DNA of 22,391 bases. It comes from Pachysolen tannophilus NRRL Y-2460. Its lineage: Eukaryota > Ascomycota > Pichiomycetes > Alaninales > Pachysolenaceae. Under the pieces are notes generated by a model. The model made no database searches and was not told where the DNA came from. It worked only from the letters and a program-made list of their open reading frames with translations. Shown piece by piece: positions 7,541 to 16,575 of this stretch (positions within the stretch are counted from its first letter, which is position 1; each line of letters opens with the position of its first letter). The DNA is taken from NCBI GenBank assembly GCA_001661245.1, contig KV454015.1, positions 193,429-215,819 on the forward strand, in the 5' to 3' direction. Position numbers and translations under genes: made by a program.

Positions 7541-8595
7541 ATGGCTCAACAAGAAGTTCCTACTTTTAAATTAGTTTTAGTCGGTGATGGTGGTACCGGT
7601 AAGGTATGTATATTTTAGAATTTGGTATCGGAAATTACGATATGGCGTTATGTGTTATGTATTGTGTATTGTTGTTGATTTACTTAGTGATGGCCGATCT
7701 TGTACTTTTTTTTTTTTTTGCTTTTTTTTGATTAACTTTTTTTCAAAAGTTTGCAAAACAGTGATCTATTAATTTATTGGATGATCAAAGTGTTGGAATC
7801 AATTGATGGAAGCTCTAAAACTGAAAGGTTTTATTTGTTTTCTTTTGTCCTTTTTTTTTTGTTTGTTTGTTTGTTGGTGTTTAGATTTGAAACTTTTTAT
7901 TTACAGCATAATATTTTTTAATTTCCTATCATATCGTTAATTTCATTGATCCGATTTTAATTATTATTGGATTACATTTACTAACTTTGTTTGTTTTATT
8001 TCTTTGTTAGACCACTTTTGTTAAAAGACATTTAACTGGTGAATTTGAAAAAAAATATATTGCTACATTAGGTGTTGAAGTTCATCCATTGTCTTTCTAT
8101 ACCAATTATGGTGAAATCAAATTTGATGTCTGGGATACTGCCGGCCAAGAGAAATTTGGTGGTTTAAGAGATGGTTATTATATCAATGGTCAATGTGGTA
8201 TCATCATGTTTGATGTTACTTCCAGAATTACCTATAAAAACGTTCCAAACTGGCACAGAGATTTGGTTAGAGTCTGTGAAAACATTCCAATCGTCTTGTG
8301 TGGTAATAAAGTCGATGTCAAGGAAAGAAAAGTTAAGGCAAAGACCATCACTTTCCATAGAAAGAAGAATTTACAATATTTTGATATTTCTGCAAAATCA
8401 AATTATAATTTTGAAAAACCATTTTTATGGTTAGCAAGAAAATTGGTAGGTAACTCACAATTGGAATTTGTTGCTTCTCCAGCTTTGGCTCCACCTGAAG
8501 TCCAAGTTGACGCAGAATTGATGCAAAAATACCAACAAGAAATGGAACAAGCTACAGCATTACCGTTGCCTGATGAAGATGACGCAGACTTATAA
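7541..8595 (+). CDS. GSP1: Ran GTPase (one intron)
   Basis: Ran, the small GTPase that drives nuclear import and export and helps spindle and nuclear envelope functions. Two exons, 7541-7603 and 8011-8595, give 215 residues, the normal family length. The 407-bp intron (7604-8010) has GTATGT, TTACTAAC at 7978-7985 and TTAG, and falls in phase 0 inside the P-loop, between GDGGTGK and TTFVKRH. All G motifs are present: GDGGTGKT, the effector loop with [30 protein letters not shown] and SAK. The acidic C-terminal switch DEDDADL is intact, and there is no CAAX box, as expected for Ran. Leu codons are TTA and TTG throughout with no CTG, consistent with a highly expressed gene. The intron shows no convincing snoRNA boxes. 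Confidence 0.98.
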
Positions 8596-9116
8596 GCTTG
8601 AAAAATGCTGCATATATATTTTATTTGTGCCCTATCAATCGAATGGTGAATAAAAAGACAAGAATTGTTTTGAAGAAAGAAAAGGGGAAAAAAAAACAAA
8701 AACAAAAAACAAACATGAGAAAGTAAAATTAAAATATGATTTTAGTTTTGTCATAAAAGAGTGAAAACTTTTACTTGTTTTTTCTTATAGTGAGTTTATC
8801 TATAAAATAATACTTGTTGTCTAGGTCTTGACTCATTATCAAAGCTTAATCCGTTTTAATTTTTTTTAATTTTTAATTTTCAATTTCATTTGATTTTTTT
8901 TTTCTCTTTTTTCTTTTTTTTTTTTTATTTTTCTTTTTTTCTTCTATTCGTATGTAGTTTTTAATATAAACGTCTTTACAGCTATTTTCAAATTGAGATA
9001 TTATTATTATTATTATTATTATATGTATGAGAAATAAATAAATATATATACTATATACAAAAAAGAAAGAGAAATAATAGAAATCAAAAAATAAAAAAAT
9101 GGGTTGTAGAGAGTCA
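8596..9116. other. Convergent 3' intergenic region GSP1 / RSM22
   Basis: A 521-bp gap between the 3' ends of two convergent genes. It contains long T-rich runs at about 8890-8945 and an ATT trinucleotide repeat at about 8999-9022. A 102-codon minus-strand open frame across 8873-9181 is built from these runs and overlaps the end of RSM22, so it is not called. Confidence 0.6.
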
Positions 9117-11336
9117 TTAAAACTTGTACTTTTTCTTATTTTTCCTTTCCTTTGGTTTCTGTTCGAACTCATTGCTAACAATCGAACTTATTTGATTCAA
9201 CTTATCTTCTAAACTTGAGATTTTATCGTGATCATTATCATAATCAACATTTGCCAATCTATTCAAAATATCTCTTTTATTTTTATGAAGTAATTTTAAC
9301 TCTAAACTTCTTTCTGCTAATTTTTGTTTTTCTTTCTCTTGTAATTTTGATAAATAATTCTCTGCATTTGAGCTTGCCATTAACTTAGTTTTAGCATCTA
9401 ATGCCCATAAATCACCTCCAATCAATTTTCTAGCATCATGAAATTCTTGTTTACCAAAAGATTTTGGTATGATCCATTTTTCAATAAATCCAGATGGATT
9501 ACAAACTTCTGCAACAATTTGACCTTTTTTCTTTAATGGAGTTTTCATAACTCTAGACCATTCCTCAATAGAATCATTATTAGTAGCTGTATGACCAAAA
9601 TTATGGGTTTCATTTGATAATGTTCTTTCAGCAATCTTATCTAAACTTGCTCTATCATTTAAAGATCTTTCTAAAATTAAATAACTATATGTTAACACCT
9701 CATAATCTTTACCGTTAGGCCTGCCACTCCCACCTGTAGCTGATCCTTTAACACCAGTTCCATCTAATGGGCTGTCCCATCTCGTGGCTAACCTTAAACC
9801 TTTCTTCAATTCAATAGAGAATTTTGGCCTCTTGATGGTACGTTCGAAATGACACCATGATAATTTTTTACCAATTTTCCCAAAAGAATAATATTCAGGA
9901 TTTTTCAATTGAAGAGGACAGTTACCGTGATGCTGACATGGAGCTATAACTTTTAGATGATAATTTGGCCTTTGATCTACTTCGTATAAATTTTGATCGT
10001 TGTTAATATCAGATTCAAATTCAGAATCAATAAAATCTTTAACTCCAACATTACTTTGTACAATAATTTCATTTTTTGGCTTGAAATCAGAACCTTTTAT
10101 ATATAATCTTGGAATCTTGGTATTTGAATTGGGATAGTTTTCAGGTCTTATTGCTACTTGTCTGGCTCTTGCAATGGTTTCAAATCCCAACGGAGTACCT
10201 CTTTCAATAACAAGTAAATGGCCACCTGGGGCCAATTTTGAAAGATAAAAATCAAGTTTATCATCAATTTCTAATGGGAAATGTTCCTTATTTGTTAATA
10301 ACTGATGATTTAATAAAATCATATCGTATTTATGAGAAGTTGGTATTTCTTTTAAAAATTTTGTTCTGATCTTGATTTGCTTAGTGTCAACATTCCCAAC
10401 AATATCATCTTCACCTGTTATAGATTCAAAATTTTGATGCTCAATATCTAATTCATCCTTTGTTAAAGAACTATTATTATCATTAACATTATATTCACAT
10501 AATTGCCTACTCAATATAATTTTGGCTCTTTTTTGCATTTCATAAGGTCCAACTATAAATGAGTGTTTTATAAGTGGATTAAAATCTTCACCCATAATTT
10601 CATTTAAGGCAACCATTCCAGTGGCTGGTCCATATCCAACATCCAAAATTTTTTGAGGATTAAATTTTGAAATCCGATTTTTCAACTCAAAAATTGTTTG
10701 GTAAGCAGCACCATAATTTTGAAGGAATAACGAAGCTATATGTGCATCAACATCAAGCTCAGTATCCTTTGAAGGCTCAAGTAATTCATTTTGGTATAAT
10801 TGGACATAAATCTCCGATGCCTTGGTTCTTAACATTTTTGGCTCATTTCTAATAAGCATATATTCATTAATAGTCTCTGATATTACATCAGGTAACTCGA
10901 TCTGATCCCTATTAACTCGCCCTTTCAACGTATTTGGATGTAATCTTGATTCTTCACTATTACGGGACCCATTATTTAAAAATTCTCCAGTTTCCTGATC
11001 TCTATATTCAGAGTAAGCTTCTTTTAACTCTTTGTGATCAATGATTTTAAATTTAGGGTTTTCAGGCTCATTTAAAGCATAATGATAATCTTGAACAAGC
11101 TGCCCATAAGTTTCACTTCCACGAAGATATGAATGAGAAAGAGAAAATTCAGATACCTGAGAATCTGGAATAGACAAAGTCTTTAATGAGTTGGTAATAT
11201 CATAATCATTTAATGCATTCTTAACATTTCTTCTAGTATTTGATTTCTCATCAGTTGATAAATAGCAACTTTGTTCAAATCTTAAACCACACTTCGACGC
11301 TGATAAAACCCTTCGGCCCCCTATGAGCTTCAACAT
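9117..11336 (-). CDS. RSM22: Mitochondrial ribosome assembly methyltransferase-like protein Rsm22
   Basis: Member of the Rsm22/METTL17 family, mitochondrial proteins with a SAM-methyltransferase fold that assist small-subunit assembly of the mitoribosome. It has 739 residues against about 628 in S. cerevisiae. The N-terminus (about 1-30) is Arg/Ser/Lys-rich with no acidic residues until 21, a likely presequence. Family landmarks: LHPNTLKGRVNRDQIELP (about 132-149), SAM motif I ILDVGYGPATGMVAL (230-244), LAPGGHLLVIERGTPLGFE (about 368-386), then C467, C473 and WCHF with C495, cysteines of the iron-sulfur cluster reported in this family. KGLRLATRWDSPLDGTG and YSYLILERS follow. The C-terminus is a Lys-rich coil. 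No CTG codon was found among its many Leu codons on a hand scan. It shares a 200-bp divergent promoter with the NFKBIL1-like gene. Confidence 0.93.
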   Translation of the reverse strand: MLKLIGGRRVLSASKCGLRFEQSCYLSTDEKSNTRRNVKNALNDYDITNSLKTLSIPDSQVSEFSLSHSYLRGSETYGQLVQDYHYALNEPENPKFKIIDHKELKEAYSEYRDQETGEFLNNGSRNSEESRLHPNTLKGRVNRDQIELPDVISETINEYMLIRNEPKMLRTKASEIYVQLYQNELLEPSKDTELDVDAHIASLFLQNYGAAYQTIFELKNRISKFNPQKILDVGYGPATGMVALNEIMGEDFNPLIKHSFIVGPYEMQKRAKIILSRQLCEYNVNDNNSSLTKDELDIEHQNFESITGEDDIVGNVDTKQIKIRTKFLKEIPTSHKYDMILLNHQLLTNKEHFPLEIDDKLDFYLSKLAPGGHLLVIERGTPLGFETIARARQVAIRPENYPNSNTKIPRLYIKGSDFKPKNEIIVQSNVGVKDFIDSEFESDINNDQNLYEVDQRPNYHLKVIAPCQHHGNCPLQLKNPEYYSFGKIGKKLSWCHFERTIKRPKFSIELKKGLRLATRWDSPLDGTGVKGSATGGSGRPNGKDYEVLTYSYLILERSLNDRASLDKIAERTLSNETHNFGHTATNNDSIEEWSRVMKTPLKKKGQIVAEVCNPSGFIEKWIIPKSFGKQEFHDARKLIGGDLWALDAKTKLMASSNAENYLSKLQEKEKQKLAERSLELKLLHKNKRDILNRLANVDYDNDHDKISSLEDKLNQISSIVSNEFEQKPKERKNKKKYKF

Positions 11337-11537
11337 CTTCTCCCAGCTTGATTTCTACCGATTTATACCTCTTTTCCTTTAATTTCAACTAATTATTAAA
11401 TGATTATAAAAAAACTGAAAAATTTTTTTATATTTTTTTTTTATATATATTTTTTTTTATATATTTTATTTATTTGCTATTAAATTTGTAATTTATGATG
11501 AGATAACGATTGGATAAAGTGAGGTATATGGAAGTAA
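11337..11537. promoter_or_regulatory. Divergent promoter RSM22 / NFKBIL1-like gene
   Basis: Only 201 bp serve both divergent genes. The region has T/A tracts at 11420-11470 and GATGAGAT at 11497-11504, resembling the PAC element of ribosome-biogenesis genes. An ATG at 11528 opens a short frame overlapping the plus-strand gene start. Confidence 0.45.
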
Positions 11538-12530
11538 ATGGATTATGCTAGTGGAGATTATGAGAGTGAAGAAGATGATGATTCATATATGAGCCACTTG
11601 AATGGTCTGAGGATTAAGTTCTTGAAGAAAAAGCCAATTGAGAAAGATAAGAATAGCGATGATGATGGCGATGGCGATAATGAAGATCAAGTTTCAGAAT
11701 CATCAAGAATATCAGAAACGAGGGAAAAGACCGGAGGGTTTCCTTGTAGGAACAGATCAAGAAGGTTGAAGTTTAAAACTGCAAAAGGAGCAACAAAGAA
11801 GACGTTGAACACAAAAAGTTTGATGGAGGATGAGGATGAAGTTGTTGAAGAAGAAACCAATACTATTAATGTCGAAAATGGTGAATCAAAACCTGAGCCT
11901 TTTGTAAAAATGAAAGATGATATTGATTCAGGAAAATCTTTTTATGAGTATGGGCCCAGAATTCACGGTTATAGGTTTATTTCGTCTAAACAACAACAAA
12001 CAACACCGGATTCTATACCTAATGTTAATCCATATAAGCATTCTATATTTGAAGGTGATTTTTATAAGATGTCATATGAAGGTTTTGAGAACTTCAAACA
12101 GGATGAGACATTGAACTTGGATAAATTTGGAGAGGCTAGTAAGAAAGAAAATATTTATAAATCTGTGAAACAGACTTATGATGAATATTTACAAAAATGG
12201 GAGAATGGTATTGAATCCAAAACTTTTAATATTCCTTGGCCCAATGCTGAAAATTCTATAAATTATAATTCATTTAATGATATTGAAATTTTTTTCAAGA
12301 ATAAAACAAATGGTTCTAATCAACTTTATATGGAAATTTTGAAACGTGAAAGGGTTAGATGGCATCCTGACAATTTGAAAAGAAAATTGTTGATATTTAA
12401 TGATAATAATGAAGATTTAACGAAATTAAAAGAAATAATGGGTTCTATAACAAAGACTTTTCAAGTTATTAATGATATTTGGGAAGCTGCGGTTGAAAAT
12501 AGTAATAATAATAATAATGGTACAGCTTAA
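11538..12530 (+). CDS. NFKBIL1-like (J-like C-terminal domain) nuclear protein
   Basis: A 330-residue protein with an acidic and Ser-rich N-terminal half, a basic patch at about 71-90, and a conserved C-terminal part. The latter has YDEYLQKWENG then IPWP (232-235), and later EILKRERVRWHPD (WHPD at 275-278) and a final helix with INDIWEAAVE. The order 'helix, IPWP, RWHPD, helix' matches the C-terminus of NF-kappa-B inhibitor-like protein 1 and its fungal relatives; the WHPD resembles the J-domain HPD loop. No ankyrin repeats are seen. I recall no named S. cerevisiae counterpart. Human NFKBIL1 is linked to splicing regulation, but the role in yeasts is unknown to me. A 7-codon out-of-frame upstream ORF overlaps the ATG. 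The 3' end is 70 bp from the convergent ASF1 stop. Confidence 0.7.
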   Translation: MDYASGDYESEEDDDSYMSHLNGLRIKFLKKKPIEKDKNSDDDGDGDNEDQVSESSRISETREKTGGFPCRNRSRRLKFKTAKGATKKTLNTKSLMEDEDEVVEEETNTINVENGESKPEPFVKMKDDIDSGKSFYEYGPRIHGYRFISSKQQQTTPDSIPNVNPYKHSIFEGDFYKMSYEGFENFKQDETLNLDKFGEASKKENIYKSVKQTYDEYLQKWENGIESKTFNIPWPNAENSINYNSFNDIEIFFKNKTNGSNQLYMEILKRERVRWHPDNLKRKLLIFNDNNEDLTKLKEIMGSITKTFQVINDIWEAAVENSNNNNNGTA

Positions 12531-12600
12531 CATATATATATATAAATATATGTACATTTGTAAACTAGATATAATTTTTTTTATTTTATTTGTTTGTTTG

Positions 12601-13476
12601 TTAACTATCCTTTGGAGTTTTAACTTCGTCGTCTTCTTCAATATCTTCGACTTCCTCGTCTTCATCTTCGCCATCGGCTGTACCTTCTTCCGCACCTTCC
12701 TCCGCACCTTCCTCTGCGTCGACCACAACAACGTCGTCATCTTCGTCATCTTCTTCCTCTTCTTCGTCGTCGTCCTCTTCAGCTTCCAAATCTTCCTCGA
12801 TATCTTCTTCCAAATCTTCTTCAATATCCTCTTCCTTATCCTTTGCTGCAATTGTCTGTGACGACGCTCCATTTTCTTCTTCTTCTTCTTCTTCATCTTC
12901 TTCTTCTGCTAGTTCTACTTCCTCTTCCTCATCTTCTTCTTCCTCTTCCTCGTCCTCGTCCTCTTGGAATTCAGAGGGGAACCCATTATCAGCGTCTTCA
13001 CCTTCATCCTCGTTATCCCACACTATATTGAACCGTGTGACTCTTGGTTTTTCTGCAAGAATGTTTCGAACAACGTGATCAACCTGTACTTTAGAAGGTG
13101 GATTTTCTCTTAATTCTTCAGTATCATATTCGTTATTTACATAATACCCAACCCGCACAAATTCTCGATCATTATAAGAACACGAAAGCAAAATCACTGT
13201 AACAGAGACCAACTCCGAAGCAGGAATAAGTTCTGGAGATGGAGGATCCAGTTTAAATAAAAACTTATTGACCCCAACAGGAATCGGTCCAACCAATATA
13301 GAATCCAATTCTTGATCATGATCCAATGATCTAGAAGAACCAACATAAGTCAATTTCCATTCCAAATCCTCTTTCAAAGGCTCAAGACACTCAAAAGTTA
13401 TCTCAAACTCGTACGCATCAGTAAACCTAGCAGGATTATTCAAAACATTAATACCCAATAATGAAACAATTGACAT
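12601..13476 (-). CDS. ASF1: Histone H3-H4 chaperone Asf1
   Basis: Asf1 carries H3-H4 dimers for replication-coupled and replication-independent nucleosome assembly and presents H3 for K56 acetylation. 291 residues. The N-terminal core of about 155 residues is nearly identical to yeast Asf1: [87 protein letters not shown]. Residues contacting histone H3 or partners are in place: V94, R108, Y111, Y112 and D37. The remaining 130 or so residues are an Asp/Glu tail coded by GAA/GAT-rich tracts and ending TPKDS, close to the S. cerevisiae ending. Its single CTG codon is at residue 76 (13249-13251), where S. cerevisiae and human proteins have Ala. An ACGCGT site lies just upstream of the ATG. Confidence 0.98.
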   Translation of the reverse strand: MSIVSLLGINVLNNPARFTDAYEFEITFECLEPLKEDLEWKLTYVGSSRSLDHDQELDSILVGPIPVGVNKFLFKLDPPSPELIPASELVSVTVILLSCSYNDREFVRVGYYVNNEYDTEELRENPPSKVQVDHVVRNILAEKPRVTRFNIVWDNEDEGEDADNGFPSEFQEDEDEEEEEEDEEEEVELAEEEDEEEEEEENGASSQTIAAKDKEEDIEEDLEEDIEEDLEAEEDDDEEEEEDDEDDDVVVVDAEEGAEEGAEEGTADGEDEDEEVEDIEEDDEVKTPKDS

Positions 13477-13504
13477 TTTTCAAATAAACTTTAATACCAA
13501 AATA

Positions 13505-13510
13505 ACGCGT
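13505..13510. promoter_or_regulatory. ACGCGT MluI cell-cycle box (MBF-type site)
   Basis: Exact ACGCGT, 29 bp upstream of the ASF1 ATG. MBF drives G1/S genes through this motif in yeasts, and ASF1 is expressed in S phase in S. cerevisiae, so the site is plausible. It is a single copy and close enough to the ATG to fall in the leader. Confidence 0.5.
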
Positions 13511-13664
13511 CTTTTCCCTTAAATAAACCTCAATTAATTTGACAAGAATTCAACAACTAACAAAGACAACTCTATAAACTAAAGAATTCAAAATTCTCTC
13601 TTTCTCTTTCTCTTATCTTTTCTTTCTTCAAGAAACAAAAAAGAAAAAAAATAAAAAAAAAAGT

Positions 13665-13690
13665 CAAACTCAACTCAACTCAACTCAACT
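13665..13690. repeat. CAACT pentanucleotide tandem repeat
   Basis: About five copies of CAACT in tandem within the ASF1/BOP3-like promoter region, next to A-rich tracts. Confidence 0.85.
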
Positions 13691-14128
13691 GAACAATACT
13701 TTTTTTTCAAGAAACACTTTGAAAACAACTCGTTTTTACCCACAAAAAAAAACTTCAAGTTCCCAATTCCTTCTAACCAAATCACCAACAATAACCTCTA
13801 GCTACCCAATGATCAGATTAATCACCCTCTATTGAAACTATCAAACCTTTTTTCTAAACTAAAAATTTAGCAAAATAGCTGAAAAGAGAAATTTTTTTTA
13901 TATAAACCCAAAAAGTAAAGGTATTTTTTTAAAGCTGCTTTATTTATATCAAATTTTATTAAAGCAAAAAGATCTCGAGGAAAAACGTTGTTGACTACAA
14001 CGAGGATTTAAGGATTAGTGATAGGGTTGTTCTCAAGCTGATGCTTTGCTATTAGAAAGGAAAGAGAATATTAGAAAAGAAGAGAAAAAAAAACAACGTA
14101 TTACGGTATTATTGTTGTGAGTTAAAAG

Positions 14129-14164
14129 TGAGTGAGTGTGTGTGTGTGTGTTTGTGTGTGTTTG
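14129..14164. repeat. GT-rich microsatellite
   Basis: GTGAGTGAGTGTGTG-type run, interrupted by TTT, about 110 bp upstream of the poly-Q gene ATG and perhaps in its leader. Confidence 0.85.
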
Positions 14165-14272
14165 TATTAGTGAAAGTGTGCTTTAGATTTGTATCAAGTA
14201 GAAATTTTGTCGTCACCGAATGTGTTGGCGAAACGAGCAAAGCAGGTGTTTTATTTTGTATAATAGAGAGTC

Positions 14273-16144
14273 ATGGTACATAAGCATACAAGGTCTCGTC
14301 ATCTGAGGTCGTTATCCTCGAGTTCGGCGGGTGCTGGAACCAATGTTGGTGTTGATACGGGTACTGGTACGGGTACTAATGCCAGTGGTAGTAATGCTAG
14401 TGCTGATACAAGTGCTGGTTCAAACTTGCTGTCGACATTGTTGACGGATCCATCGAGCAACGTTCAAGGACAAGAGTCTGTTGCTGGCTTGGGGTTGGGC
14501 TCGGGCTCGAGTTCCTCGGCCCGACACCAACAACAACAGCAACAACAACAACAACAAAAGCAAAAACAAAAACAGGAAACGCGATCTGGAAAATTTATTG
14601 AACAAAGTTCCAATTCTCCAAATAAAGAGTTTGAAAATTTATCCGCGTCACAACAGGAAAGTTTACAATTACTTCTTGGTTCATCGTTGACGTCTTGGCC
14701 ATTTTCAGAATCTTCATTGATTCGTGCACTTGAATTAAAAGCTGAACAGGAAAGGACTAAACAAGAATACTATAAAGTAGAGTCCTTAAGTAGATCAATA
14801 GAGTTGTTGAAAAATTGTTTAGATGCAGATATACCTAAAAGTCTAATACCTTTGGTGTTTTCCGGTCAAAATATGACCAACGAGACAATTCAGTCGATAG
14901 TGCAGCAAAACGAGTATCAATTGCAATTGCAACTGCAACTGCTGCAACAACAGAGAATGTCTTCTCCTCTTAGACGGGCGCTGCAGCCAACATCATCTCA
15001 GCAGCTGCTGCAAGCTCTGCAGCAACAACAACTGCAGTTTCAACAAACGGCTCCTATTTCAATACACGAAAGAAGTCAGACTATTTCTTCTCCACGTGAA
15101 TTATATCAACACCCACTGCATCAACAAATTTCCGCAGGTAGAGGCATGGGTGGTCCAAGCAGTGGTAATGCCCCAGTTACGTCTTTATCCACTGCTCCGT
15201 TCACACCTATACCAATTGGGTATAGGTTTGGAGGCGAAACACCATCTTCCTCGGTTGCTTCGCTGAAACAAAACCCACCGCTTTCACAACCAGCTCCGGT
15301 GTCTCCAATCTCGTATCTGCGACAGCAGCAGTTACAACAGCAACAACAGCAACAACAAAGACAAGCTCTTCAGATGCGTCAACAGCAATTATCGCCTGCA
15401 AAAATGGGCGCACACGCTGTTTCCTCGTTGAGTGGTCATTACAGGTCCTATGGTGCTATTGGACGCCATGAGAGAACCACATCGTTACCACCACAGGTTT
15501 CAATACCGGAATCTTCGGCCGTGCAGTTTTATGAAAACCCTCAGTATCAGCAACCGTTTTTGCAGCAGCAGCAGCAACAACAACAACAACAACAACTGCA
15601 GCAACTGCAGTCCCAACAACATCAGCTGAGTCGGTCTCCTTCAAGGCAACAGCAGCAGACTAAACAACCTGTTATTTTGCAACATCAGATTATCCAGTTC
15701 CACCATTGGACTCCAGAGGAAAGCAATATTAATACTGCTGAAGGTACAAGCAGCTCAGGGAATGCTACTACTTCTAAAGAAGTCTCAAGTCCTTCAAAGA
15801 GACGTAGGTCGAACCCGGATGATGACTCTTTTTCAACACCGACAAAGGAAGTTACAAGGAATATAATTTTGAGGAAAAAACATGTGAGAACAAGGTCAGA
15901 TACTAGCGCTGCTACTACTGCTACTGCTCCTGCTGATACTGCTACCACTACAACTAGTACAGCTCCAGAGGCAGAATCCAAATCCGAATCAGAGAAGAAA
16001 CAGGAAGCAAATGAAGATGAAGAAATTTCTAGTACAAAAGCTTCTAGTGGGTCAACTGCACCAACTAAAGAAACCGGAAAATCTTCAAGAGGCAATTCGC
16101 AACCAAGATTTCCAAATAATATCTTGAGTTCCAACAACAGTTGA
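14273..16144 (+). CDS. BOP3: Poly-Q, Ser/Thr-rich nuclear protein, probably Bop3
   Basis: A 623-residue, largely disordered protein. One conserved-looking helical block spans about 122-215 (LSASQQESLQLLLGSSLTSW onward, with FSESSLIRALELKAEQERTK and SIVQQNEYQ). Around it lie Gln runs at about 86-100, 351-372 and 431-462, a Gly/Ser/Thr-rich N-terminus and an Ala/Thr/Ser plus acidic C-terminus. SPSKRRR (506-512) is a likely nuclear signal. Six full CDK consensus sites occur (S/T-P-x-K/R) at 115, 231, 374, 455, 506 and 522. The name rests mainly on position: in S. cerevisiae BOP3 (YNL042W) converges on COG6 (YNL041C), as here, and Bop3 is listed there as a possible Cdc28 substrate, by my recall. 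Bop3 function is poorly known. CTG codons are unusually frequent and sit mostly in the Q/S-rich parts. Protein existence is near certain; the name is moderate. Confidence 0.6.
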   Translation: MVHKHTRSRHLRSLSSSSAGAGTNVGVDTGTGTGTNASGSNASADTSAGSNLLSTLLTDPSSNVQGQESVAGLGLGSGSSSSARHQQQQQQQQQQKQKQKQETRSGKFIEQSSNSPNKEFENLSASQQESLQLLLGSSLTSWPFSESSLIRALELKAEQERTKQEYYKVESLSRSIELLKNCLDADIPKSLIPLVFSGQNMTNETIQSIVQQNEYQLQLQLQLLQQQRMSSPLRRALQPTSSQQLLQALQQQQLQFQQTAPISIHERSQTISSPRELYQHPLHQQISAGRGMGGPSSGNAPVTSLSTAPFTPIPIGYRFGGETPSSSVASLKQNPPLSQPAPVSPISYLRQQQLQQQQQQQQRQALQMRQQQLSPAKMGAHAVSSLSGHYRSYGAIGRHERTTSLPPQVSIPESSAVQFYENPQYQQPFLQQQQQQQQQQQLQQLQSQQHQLSRSPSRQQQQTKQPVILQHQIIQFHHWTPEESNINTAEGTSSSGNATTSKEVSSPSKRRRSNPDDDSFSTPTKEVTRNIILRKKHVRTRSDTSAATTATAPADTATTTTSTAPEAESKSESEKKQEANEDEEISSTKASSGSTAPTKETGKSSRGNSQPRFPNNILSSNNS

Positions 16145-16575
16145 AAAGAAAAAAGACAAAAGAAAAAAAAAAAAAAAAAAAAAAAATAGATGCATTTTTT
16201 ATTTTTTAGAGTACATGTTTGAAAAAAATATTGCTATTTCACCAAAATTTAATTTAATGCGTTGTTTTATTTTTACTTCATTTTCTATTATAAAACATTT
16301 AAAAATTCGGTAATGATGGGTTATTATAAATACTTTGTTTTTGATTAAAATATCTGCTTATATATCTTTCTTTTATTTCATTGTTTTGTTCCTAATTTTT
16401 ATTCCTACGTGTTTTAGTATTATATAGTTCAGACTAAGTGTAATTCTTTTATTTTTTCTTTTTTTTAATCGTTAATAAATATCAAAATTCTGGGACACTT
16501 TTAGAATCATAAACTGATATATAAATAATCAAATCCAACAATGACTTCCTATCTATTCTCCTTTCTTGCAAACGA
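16145..16575. other. Convergent 3' intergenic region BOP3-like / COG6
   Basis: A 431-bp gap between convergent stop codons, with a poly-A run of about 23 at 16164-16186 and generally T-rich sequence suited to 3' ends on both strands. No gene or ordered repeat is visible. Confidence 0.6.

Larger units (their letters stand above)
13477..14272. promoter_or_regulatory. Long divergent promoter ASF1 / BOP3-like gene
   Basis: A 796-bp region. From the left: the MCB-like site near ASF1, purine/pyrimidine-skewed tracts (13590-13660), a CAACT tandem repeat, more A-rich DNA, an inverted repeat CGTTGT-N5-ACAACG (13986-14002), and a GT-rich microsatellite (14129-14164). Two upstream ATGs precede the poly-Q gene: a 4-codon ORF at 14041-14055 and a 28-codon ORF at 14220-14306. 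Such length suggests a complex promoter or long leader for the plus-strand gene. No extra gene was found. Confidence 0.6.

Noticed and set aside
7343-7552. 69-codon minus-strand open frame before GSP1
   Set aside because: Its end is a Lys run from a poly-T tract, and it overlaps the GSP1 start on the other strand.
7604-8010. snoRNA within the long GSP1 intron
   Set aside because: TGATGG and CTGA-like boxes occur but only about 20 bases apart, with no terminal stem or guide spacing.
8873-9181. 102-codon minus-strand open frame after GSP1
   Set aside because: It is Lys/Ile/Phe-rich from homopolymers and an ATT repeat, and it overlaps the RSM22 end in another frame.
12426-12896. Open frames antisense to or overlapping the ASF1 acidic tail
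   Set aside because: Long GAA/GAT tracts open several frames at once; only the Asf1 frame joins a conserved domain.
15685-16137. 150-codon minus-strand frame opposite the poly-Q gene
   Set aside because: A shadow of Ser/Thr/Ala codons; the plus-strand frame is continuous with the conserved-looking block and convergent with COG6.
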